Shown in pieces: positions 27,793 through 34,011 of a stretch of DNA of 64,000 nt. The stretch is from the NCBI RefSeq assembly GCF_009664975.1, contig NZ_WJXB01000013.1, positions 124,001-188,000 on the forward strand. Direction: 5' to 3'. Position 1 is the first letter of the stretch. Each line of letters opens with the position of its first letter. Made by a program: the position numbers and the translations under genes. Below the pieces are notes generated by a model that worked only from the letters and a program-made list of their open reading frames with translations, had not been told where the DNA came from and made no database searches. The DNA is from Paenibacillus monticola (lineage in GTDB: Bacteria; Bacillota; Bacilli; Paenibacillales; Paenibacillaceae).

Positions 27793-28109
27793 AAAAAGTC
27801 CTTCCTTCTTCCTTTTGCGACAAAAGTCCTGTTTTTGAACCTATTATAATATAACAGACTGTATTAAAATACCCAGTATTTTCACATTACGGATTTAGTC
27901 TTACATATAATGCAAGAAAACCCGATTCAACCGCGTGAAGTTGCGGGTGAGGTCGGGTTAGGTAGATTTATGTGATGTCAAAAGGACTCTCTTGTTAATC
28001 TCATCATTGACGTCCGAAATAGAATTATAGAGTCCTGATCCTTTCTTGTGGAATCTCAATTAATATCTTTATCCATACGCTCTGCCAGAATAAACAACCA
28101 TCTTGTCTC
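27793..28109. other. Intergenic region with one hairpin
   Basis: About 317 bases upstream of the helicase gene and downstream of the PPOX remnant. It holds the terminator-like hairpin at 27919-27959 and an 8-bp inverted repeat AGGACTCT/AGAGTCCT (27983-27990, 28029-28036). No gene was seen. Confidence 0.5.
27919..27959 (-). terminator. Probable intrinsic terminator for the minus-strand accessory genes
   Basis: AACCCGA pairs with TCGGGTT, with an inner CAAC/GTTG contact. On the minus strand it is followed by TTCTTG, so the T run is short. Confidence 0.5.
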
Positions 28110-28380
28110 CTAAAGCATTTGTTTAGCCGTTGTAACTGTTATTTCTAAATACTCTGGTCACAAATGAAAATTTGCCTTTCATCATATCGAATTCAGCACC
28201 AGAGTCAAAAAACCTTGCCTTTCCTTCCACCACAAAAGCTGTTCCTTTATAATCGTTATAACCTATTACATTCTTACTGCCGAATGCCATCTTTACTTTA
28301 TTATTTATATTGACGTTTTCCTCTGTTCTACGCATGATACCAGCAGGAATTAAGATTCTTTCATCCTCTGTCACCAGTCA
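28110..28380 (-). pseudogene. Truncated, frameshifted PPOX-type flavoprotein gene
   Basis: The surviving text VTEDERILIPAGIMRRTEEN and SGAEFDMMKGKF matches the core of short pyridoxamine-5'-phosphate-oxidase-like flavoproteins of about 120 residues. The first 40 or so residues are missing, and an in-frame TGA stands just before the LVTEDER segment. Near 28146 one extra base shifts the frame. If it is removed, the expected ending EITVTTAKQML and a stop at 28110 appear. It should be non-functional. It sits 28 bases after the methyltransferase stop codon. Confidence 0.8.
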
Positions 28381-28407
28381 AGTCTGCTCAGAGACCTACC
28401 CCAGCAA

Positions 28408-29010
28408 TTACTTTTGAGCATCAAGAATAAACATAGAGGCGTCTTGTCCCATGAATATTTTACTTCCACTATAAATCGTTTTAGATTGAATATCCGCGTA
28501 CCCTATTTCCATCATCATGTCTGCTAGTTTTTTTTGATCAAATCCGTTATGAACCATATCTGAAACTATCTTTTCATTCTTATCAAAATCAACAATCAGT
28601 AAATGTCCGCCTTCATTCAGCACATCATACAATCTGGCTAAGAGTACCTCAACATCATCAATATGGAGTAGAACCTGAGCCATAAAAATATAGTCAGCAT
28701 GTATATCCAATTGACGCTCTTGTTCAAAATCAAAGCATAAGGTCTCTACATTCTGAATATGAAGATCAGAGATTTTTTGCTGTATTTGGCTAATCATATT
28801 TGGAGAGGTATCCAGAAAAAGCATAGAGTTAAATTCACTCAACAGATCCATGCCGACCAGTCCAGTTCCACACCCAAAATCAATAGCAGACTTACTTTTA
28901 GCATCCACCAAATATTCTCGAATGGCCTCTGAGGATACCTTGGCGATGTGGATTCTTTCAGAGGTGTCATAGCTATTAGCTATCATTTCAAACTTATCCG
29001 TATTTCCCAT
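28408..29010 (-). CDS. Class I SAM-dependent methyltransferase
   Basis: 200 residues. SAM-binding motif I IDFGCGTGLVGMDLL at about 40-55, motif II-type MLFLDTSPNMI, and the later YIFMAQVLLHIDDVE and GGHLLIVDFDKN are typical of small UbiE/type-11 methyltransferases. The substrate cannot be inferred. GGAG lies 8 bases before the ATG. A degenerate partial copy of this gene is present at 30655-30790, so the locus has been duplicated and decayed. Confidence 0.88.
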   Translation of the reverse strand: MGNTDKFEMIANSYDTSERIHIAKVSSEAIREYLVDAKSKSAIDFGCGTGLVGMDLLSEFNSMLFLDTSPNMISQIQQKISDLHIQNVETLCFDFEQERQLDIHADYIFMAQVLLHIDDVEVLLARLYDVLNEGGHLLIVDFDKNEKIVSDMVHNGFDQKKLADMMMEIGYADIQSKTIYSGSKIFMGQDASMFILDAQK

Positions 29011-29049
29011 TATGCCTACTCCATTCTACCTTATCCTCTAAAACCTCGT

Positions 29050-29619
29050 TTATAACGTACTAAGCCGTAGCTCATAAAAATACTGCACAATCGGATGCTT
29101 AAACTTCATCTTCTCGGTCATGTTTAACATTCGCTTTTTTCCAACTCTTCTGTCCACCAAAGCTAGAACATTTAATAAGATATCATTGCTCTCTACGCTT
29201 TCCTCTATAGAAATGGATAAAAACTTATTCGCTACAACGATAAAATCGGATTTACTTAATGAGGACTGTGCACTCAAAAGCTCTTTTGCATAGGCTGAAC
29301 TTTTTCTGCTTCTTGCAATGATTTGTAGACGATCCTCCGGAACTACTCCCTTGGTATCTTTTCTAACCTCTTCGATTTCATCATGGCTGATCGGGATTTG
29401 GATATCTGGATCATTCTTAATTTCCAGCTCCGTTTGATACCATTTGACTGAGGTAGTTGTATCACTCATATTGAATACGTTCTTTTTATCTGTCGTAATA
29501 TAACACTGTCCTGCCTTGTCCGGTAAATAACGGTAGCTGGTTGCACGGTATTGGACCCTTCCGAATAACGCAGGACAGAGAAAACTCTCTAGCTGTTGCT
29601 TCAATTTGCTCCAGGACAT
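29050..29619 (-). CDS. SF0329 family protein (uncharacterised)
   Basis: 189 residues beginning MSWSKLKQQLESFLCPAL and containing ATSYRYLPDKAGQCYIT and KHPIVQYFYELR, which I recognise as the SF0329 family of uncharacterised small proteins. No membrane segment or catalytic motif was seen. AGGTGG lies upstream of the ATG. Its 3' end shares 19 bases exactly with a scrap at 43808, so a related gene once stood there. It is 39 bases upstream of the methyltransferase gene and may be co-transcribed with it. Confidence 0.65.
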   Translation of the reverse strand: MSWSKLKQQLESFLCPALFGRVQYRATSYRYLPDKAGQCYITTDKKNVFNMSDTTTSVKWYQTELEIKNDPDIQIPISHDEIEEVRKDTKGVVPEDRLQIIARSRKSSAYAKELLSAQSSLSKSDFIVVANKFLSISIEESVESNDILLNVLALVDRRVGKKRMLNMTEKMKFKHPIVQYFYELRLSTL

Positions 29620-29676
29620 GTATCCACCTAAGTTCTATATAATAAATACCAATTGAGTCAGTCGATTCATTTTATC

Positions 29677-30111
29677 CTATTCTTTCTTCGTGATTTCATA
29701 ATATTTTTGGAAATTGTCCAGAATTGCCTGAAAGCCTGCTTGTTGCATCTCAATGGGATTGGTGGTTTCTGCTTCAAAAGTCTCAATTACCTTAATATCC
29801 TTTTCATGACTAATAAAAGTGATCGTAACTTTTCTTCCATCTTCAATAGTGTAAGAAATATATTCATTTATTCTCACTTCATCATAAACTCCACCAAAAT
29901 CAAATCCAAAACTTCCATCCTTTGCTTCCATTCTTGTGAGAAATCTCCCGCCAACCCTTAAATCATTTTCGGCATTTGGTGCATGCCAGTCATCAGAAGC
30001 AAAAGACCATTTCGTTATGTGCTGCGGTTCTGTCCAATATTCCCACACTTTTTCAACGGGTGCATGAACTGTGGTTTCTACCGTTATTGTTACTTTATTA
30101 TCTGTTCCCAT
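29677..30111 (-). CDS. SRPBCC (AHSA1-like) domain protein
   Basis: 144 residues from ATG 30111. An in-frame ATG at 30120 is directly adjacent to the GAGGAG site, whereas the chosen one is 9 bases from it. The sequence TITVETTVHAPVEKVWEYWT, ITKWSFASDDWH and VGGRFLTRMEAKDG, then the C-terminal helix ending QAILDNFQKYYE, is typical of the helix-grip SRPBCC ligand-binding fold. These proteins bind hydrophobic ligands; the ligand here is unknown. Confidence 0.88.
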   Translation of the reverse strand: MGTDNKVTITVETTVHAPVEKVWEYWTEPQHITKWSFASDDWHAPNAENDLRVGGRFLTRMEAKDGSFGFDFGGVYDEVRINEYISYTIEDGRKVTITFISHEKDIKVIETFEAETTNPIEMQQAGFQAILDNFQKYYEITKKE

Positions 30112-30437
30112 TTTATCCATCTCCTCACTTTAATAAGGATCACCTTCAAATTGCAACTACGGGTAGATTGAGGGGCAACTCCACCGACTTTATTATAATC
30201 TGAATAATGTCTTGCTACAAACACAGGATTCTCAAATAAAAAAGGTTCACGATGTGTTTTTTTAATCGCGCAGCATCGCATGTTATAATATTCTTATTAA
30301 TGGAATAAAAGGAAAAAAACGAATAAGAAAAGTATCTAAAAAATGCTATTCTATTTGAATGGCATTAGCACATCCTTACAATCCAGTCCTTTGGACAATG
30401 AGCTATTAGGTTCTTATTTGAGAGGAAGTTAAGAAGA

Positions 30438-30623
30438 ATGACAACCAAATTTATGAAGATTATTGGTGCGAGTGCATTATCTATTTCTCTTATTACTAAT
30501 AATGATAGTAATCCACTTGTTCCTTCAGGTACTTACACAGTGACTATTTACGGTGGAACAGATGTGCCAAAAGGAACAGTTGTACTTAAAGCTTCTGGAA
30601 CTCCTTCGCAGTATGCGTTATAA
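30438..30623 (+). CDS. Small putative exported protein, possibly truncated
   Basis: 61 residues. The N-terminus MTTKFMKIIGASALSISL resembles a signal peptide, followed by a short TYTVTIYGG beta-like segment with Val/Lys/Thr-rich composition. An AGGAAG site about 9 bases before the ATG supports translation. It is flanked by decayed DNA, including the methyltransferase remnant at 30655, so it may be the 5' stump of a larger secreted protein. I do not recognise a family. Confidence 0.45.
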   Translation: MTTKFMKIIGASALSISLITNNDSNPLVPSGTYTVTIYGGTDVPKGTVVLKASGTPSQYAL

Positions 30624-30654
30624 TCCTTTCATTCTTAATTCAGAAACTCATATG

Positions 30655-30790
30655 ATCTGGATAAGACTACCTCAGCTTCATCAATATGGAGTAGAACCTG
30701 CTGAGCCATAACAATATAGTCAGCATGTATACTTTTAGCATCAACCAAATATTCTCGAATGGCATCTGATGATACTTTTTCTATTTGGAT
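30655..30790 (-). pseudogene. Degenerate duplicate of the 28408 methyltransferase gene
   Basis: Two stretches match the methyltransferase gene in the same order: TATGGAGTAGAACCTG with flanks (compare 28660-28710) and ATATTCTCGAATGGC with flanks (compare 28911-28928). The roughly 200 bases between them in the intact gene are deleted. No open frame remains. This is direct evidence of a past duplication followed by decay. Confidence 0.75.
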
Positions 30791-30819
30791 TCTTCATTTC
30801 ACCTTTATAAATATTGTTA

Positions 30820-30872
30820 TTGACACAAGCAAAACTCATCATGTATGATTACAGACAAATACAGTCTGTATT
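30820..30872 (+). promoter_or_regulatory. Promoter and probable Rrf2 operator of the 30893 regulator
   Basis: TTGACA at 30820-30825 and TATGAT at 30844-30849, spaced 18 bases, make a near-consensus sigma-A promoter. Just after it, 30858-30872 is a perfect 7+1+7 palindrome, AATACAGTCTGTATT, covering the expected transcription start. A site there fits autorepression by the Rrf2 protein encoded 20 bases downstream. Confidence 0.7.
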
Positions 30873-30892
30873 ATCTTTATGAAGGGAGTACT

Positions 30893-31273
30893 ATGAAGTA
30901 TACGAAAGCAACAAATTATGCTTTGCATATAATGGCCCATTTCGTTAAGCATGAAGGCAAAGACAATTTAAGTCTTCAGCCTTTAGCTAGTCACATGAAT
31001 ATATCACCTACCTACCTGTCCAAGATACTAACTCAATTAGTCAAAGCTGACCTTATTCAGTCTACACCTGGAGTAAATGGAGGTTATAGTCTTAGGAAAC
31101 CTAAGACTGAAATCAGTTTTTATGACGTCATTCAAGCCATTGAAGGCAGCGGAGCCCTTTTCACTTGTGAGATGGACGAGAATCGCGCTTGTCACATAGA
31201 ACAGGTTATGAGAGACGCCGAAGAGAAAATGGTGAACTCCCTTAAAGAAAAACATATTTATGACATCGTGTGA
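30893..31273 (+). CDS. Rrf2 family transcriptional regulator
   Basis: 126 residues from the ATG at 30893, chosen because AAGGGAG lies 4 bases upstream; a longer frame from 30845 would run through the operator. The winged helix spans residues 1-70 (LASHMNISPTYLSKILTQL, GVNGGYSLRKP). Two cysteines, C92 and C100, lie where Fe-S Rrf2 proteins carry three, so an iron-sulfur cluster is uncertain. A matching half-site upstream of the methyltransferase gene at 31371 suggests it controls that gene as well as itself. Confidence 0.9.
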   Translation: MKYTKATNYALHIMAHFVKHEGKDNLSLQPLASHMNISPTYLSKILTQLVKADLIQSTPGVNGGYSLRKPKTEISFYDVIQAIEGSGALFTCEMDENRACHIEQVMRDAEEKMVNSLKEKHIYDIV

Positions 31274-31317
31274 AAAATGAGTAGGAAACCTAAGCAGTTG
31301 CAACTGCTCATTTTTTT
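31271..31317 (+). terminator. Intrinsic terminator of the Rrf2 gene
   Basis: AGCAGTT/AACTGCT hairpin at 31293-31308, extendable to an outer AAAAATGAG/CTCATTTTT stem, ending in seven T residues. Confidence 0.8.
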
Positions 31318-31333
31318 GCCATAATTATAGATA

Positions 31334-31348
31334 ATTACAGTCTTCATT
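31334..31348 (+). promoter_or_regulatory. Candidate second Rrf2 operator upstream of the methyltransferase gene
   Basis: ATTACAGTCTTCATT resembles the perfect palindrome at 30858-30872: the left arm and centre ACAGTCT are conserved and the right arm is degenerate. It is 23 bases upstream of the ATG. Confidence 0.45.
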
Positions 31349-31370
31349 ATATCTTATAGGAGGTTTTATT

Positions 31371-31973
31371 ATGAATCACAAACATCATCACAATCAACTG
31401 GATCAAAATTTTTCAAACAAAATTGCCTTTTTAGATAGTAGACAAAGGGAGCGTCTCATCCCACCCGAAGCACTTATTAGCCAAATGCCAATTCAAAACA
31501 ATCATACTTTACTCGATGTCGGGGCTGGCTCAGGTTTTTTTGCAATTCCTATGGCCGAAAATACATCTAGTAAAGTGTACGCTATGGACCCTGATAGACG
31601 TATGCTCAGCGTTATAGAAGTTAAGGCTAAGGAAAAGGGACTTACCAATATTGAACTGATTCAAGATGATATTGAAAATTCAAACATTCAAGTTAACAGT
31701 ATCGATTTTGTTATGGCATCCTTAATACTCCACGAAGTGAGTTCACTAACAAAAGCACTCTCAAATATATTTGAGGCACTAAAATTAGGAGGGCACTTAT
31801 TATGTCTGGAGTATGAAAAGGACGACTTGATCTTAGAAGGACCTCCCATGTCCATTCGTGTTGGCTCAGCGGAACTCGAAAAATCATTGTCATTAATTGG
31901 CTTTGATATTGTGAAGAAGACTAAAATTAATGATGCTATATATACTGTTTTAGCAGTTAAACAGCTGAAGTAA
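31371..31973 (+). CDS. Class I SAM-dependent methyltransferase, probable Rrf2 regulon member
   Basis: 200 residues. Motif I TLLDVGAGSGFFAIPMA and post-I KVYAMDPDRRML are clear; SIDFVMASLILHEV and GGHLLCLEYEKDD follow. The His-rich start (MNHKHHHNQ) could bind metal, which would fit a neighbouring Rrf2 regulator, but this is speculative. AGGAGG lies 8 bases upstream of the ATG. It is about the same length as the 28408 methyltransferase but clearly a different subfamily, so not a recent duplicate. Confidence 0.9.
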   Translation: MNHKHHHNQLDQNFSNKIAFLDSRQRERLIPPEALISQMPIQNNHTLLDVGAGSGFFAIPMAENTSSKVYAMDPDRRMLSVIEVKAKEKGLTNIELIQDDIENSNIQVNSIDFVMASLILHEVSSLTKALSNIFEALKLGGHLLCLEYEKDDLILEGPPMSIRVGSAELEKSLSLIGFDIVKKTKINDAIYTVLAVKQLK

Positions 31974-31994
31974 ATTGAATAGTACTTATTTTCC

Positions 31995-32579
31995 TTATAG
32001 ATGTTCACCCAACGTCCTTAAAACAATTTTGTTAAGCACTTGTTGCTTTTGATGTACATCCTGACTTTGTGAGTATAATTCAACAACTCCGTTGATACCC
32101 TGCAGCATAAATCTCGCTGTATCTCTCGGATATTCACACTTCCAAGAACCGTCTTCATTCCCTACTTCAATCAGCGAGAGTAATAATGGTTCCGTTCTCA
32201 TCGACATCATCTTATTAAAATATTCCATTAACCCATGATCAGCTTTTATGCTTGAAAATAAAATACCGTATTTTTCTTTATTTTCATTATTCATAAGATT
32301 CGTAAAGATTAAGCTCACGCAATCTAACGCAGAGCCGTGATTGTTAGTTATAACCTGACTAATGGTTTCTACATTTTCTTCTGATATTACATCTATTATA
32401 GCGTACAAAAGCTCTGTCTTGGATTTGAAATAATGATAAACCAGTCCTTGTGCTACTCCTATTTCTCTGGAGATATCCGCTATCTGCGTTTTTTCGAAAC
32501 CGTTTGCCATAAACAGCTTTTTAGCTGTGTCGATGATTTCCTGACGCCGTTCTTCTACTGATTTTGTTATTCTAGCCAT
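31995..32579 (-). CDS. TetR family transcriptional regulator
   Basis: 194 residues from ATG 32579, which has AGGAG 8 bases upstream; an in-frame GTG three codons earlier overlaps that site and is less likely. The N-terminal helix-turn-helix reads FEKTQIADISREIGVAQGLVYHYFKSK, typical of TetR. The C-terminal ligand domain is variable. It directly follows the SDR gene (24 bases), so the two form an operon and the regulator probably represses it. Confidence 0.92.
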   Translation of the reverse strand: MARITKSVEERRQEIIDTAKKLFMANGFEKTQIADISREIGVAQGLVYHYFKSKTELLYAIIDVISEENVETISQVITNNHGSALDCVSLIFTNLMNNENKEKYGILFSSIKADHGLMEYFNKMMSMRTEPLLLSLIEVGNEDGSWKCEYPRDTARFMLQGINGVVELYSQSQDVHQKQQVLNKIVLRTLGEHL

Positions 32580-32603
32580 ATTTATCACTCCTAAATTTAA
32601 TTA

Positions 32604-33539
32604 TTAGTTTTCATTCTCGAATATTGTCTCACTTATACGCAATTGAGACAATTCCATGCTGGTTTTCCAAAGCTCTCTGGCATTATCTTTGCTATAGGAT
32701 AGAGTGGATGATTTAGTAATTTCCCCTCTATCCACATATTTTCCTGACATTGTATCAAACGATGCTTCTGTTACAAGCGATGCTAAAGCTGCACCAGATT
32801 TTATGGAAGTACTTGGTTTCCCAACAATATGATTCATAATACGGGAGAATACTCTCAGAATACCTTGTAATAGGGCGCTTCCCTCTACACGCACAAAATT
32901 TGTATCCGACATAGCACCTGGATTAAATGCATTTACCGTGATCTTCCTATCTGTTTTTGTCTCAATTAATCTTGCCATTTCATATGAGCAATAAAGATTA
33001 CACAATTTTGATGTGCCATATTGAAGTATTCCTGGTTTTGCAGCACTAATCGCTCTCGCATTTTCATACCTTACTTTAATCCGAAGAAAAGCTGGTGGCT
33101 CGTGCATATCGCTACTGACGAAAACAATACGCCCATTTTTTCCCATGCGGTTCAATAACAGATTTGTCAATAAAAAATGTCCCAAATGATTTACACCAAA
33201 TATCATTTCGATCCCGTCTTTTGTATATACCTGCCCCGGTACACCACCAGCACCAATTCCAGCATTGCAAACCACTGCATATAATGGTGGCAGATCCGCC
33301 CGAGAAAAAGCTTGATAAAACATTCGTATCGATGATAACGATGCTAAATCTAAATCCATCGTTGAAATATTAAGATTGTTTGTTTCGACCTTTAATGTTT
33401 CAGCAGCCATATCAGCTTTTTTAGCATTCCTGCAAGCCAATATAATATGATAGCCTGGATCGCTCTTCGCAATATTCTTTGCACATTGATACCCTAATCC
33501 AGAGTTACCTCCTGTTATAATTACAGTCCTTTTTTCCAT
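32604..33539 (-). CDS. Short-chain dehydrogenase/reductase (retinol dehydrogenase/protochlorophyllide reductase-like)
   Basis: 311 residues. The cofactor motif TGGNSGLG at residues 9-16 and the catalytic YGTSK (YxxxK) with an upstream serine in FVSSDMHEP mark a classical SDR; CNAGIG and NHLGHFLLTNLL are the usual structural motifs. The roughly 310-residue length and the residue run RNAKKA after beta-2 suggest NADP preference. AAAGGAG lies 7 bases before the ATG. It is the first gene of an SDR-TetR operon. The substrate is unknown. Confidence 0.9.
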   Translation of the reverse strand: MEKRTVIITGGNSGLGYQCAKNIAKSDPGYHIILACRNAKKADMAAETLKVETNNLNISTMDLDLASLSSIRMFYQAFSRADLPPLYAVVCNAGIGAGGVPGQVYTKDGIEMIFGVNHLGHFLLTNLLLNRMGKNGRIVFVSSDMHEPPAFLRIKVRYENARAISAAKPGILQYGTSKLCNLYCSYEMARLIETKTDRKITVNAFNPGAMSDTNFVRVEGSALLQGILRVFSRIMNHIVGKPSTSIKSGAALASLVTEASFDTMSGKYVDRGEITKSSTLSYSKDNARELWKTSMELSQLRISETIFENEN

Positions 33540-33711
33540 GTCAATACTCCTTTGCGTTTGCTTTATCTACTTGATTATAGATATGAGTATAATCCATTGA
33601 ATGAATTCAGTCAATGAAAGTATGGATAATACAGGTGTGGGAAGGGATTCCAGAGGTCATGAGAAGAAAGGATTTGGGTGATGAGGCGGGGGTGGGCTGA
33701 GTAAAAGAAAG

Positions 33712-33755
33712 ATAAAAAAAACCGAGCGAAATGTAGGAGGACATCCTGAAAATCG
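33712..33755 (-). terminator. Possible terminator downstream of the ABC permease gene
   Basis: On the minus strand, ACCGA (with a longer imperfect helix including ATGT/ACAT) pairs with TCGGT and is followed by TTTTTTTT. It is 250 bases past the permease stop at 34012. Confidence 0.45.
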
Positions 33756-33829
33756 GTCGGCTCTGCGGAATCGTATGTATCTGGGTTTACACTGTGCTCC
33801 ATTTAGCAATTTGATGGTTTTATCACGAC

Positions 33830-33866
33830 TTTATTTGTAATATCAGGAGTTTATTTGTTGGCTACA
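33830..33866. repeat. 37-nt dispersed repeat, copy 1
   Basis: It is identical but for one base to 49218-49254. Each contains two TTTATTTGT words and ends in TTGGCTACA. Neither copy is in a gene. Confidence 0.8.
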
Positions 33867-33900
33867 ATACTCCTCACCAACAACGCCACCGAATCCACAT
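33867..33900 (-). pseudogene. 3' scrap of an RlmCD/TrmA-like methyltransferase gene
   Basis: The minus strand reads HVDSVALLVRS, matching the ending [11 protein letters not shown] of the intact gene at 62684. About 25 of 30 bases are shared. Only this tip remains, directly next to the 37-nt dispersed repeat. Confidence 0.55.
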
Positions 33901-34011
33901 GACTAGAGTAAGCAATGTGAACACATTTTCTTCTCAAATCTAGGACGCCCGCCGTATGGCCACCCTTTGGCTTGCCACAAGGTCTAAAGCGCCTTTCGGG
34001 ACGATTTTGAA

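Noticed and set aside
27983-28036. 8-bp inverted repeat AGGACTCT/AGAGTCCT as an operator
   Set aside because: The 38-base spacing and lack of a nearby gene start make a chance match likely.
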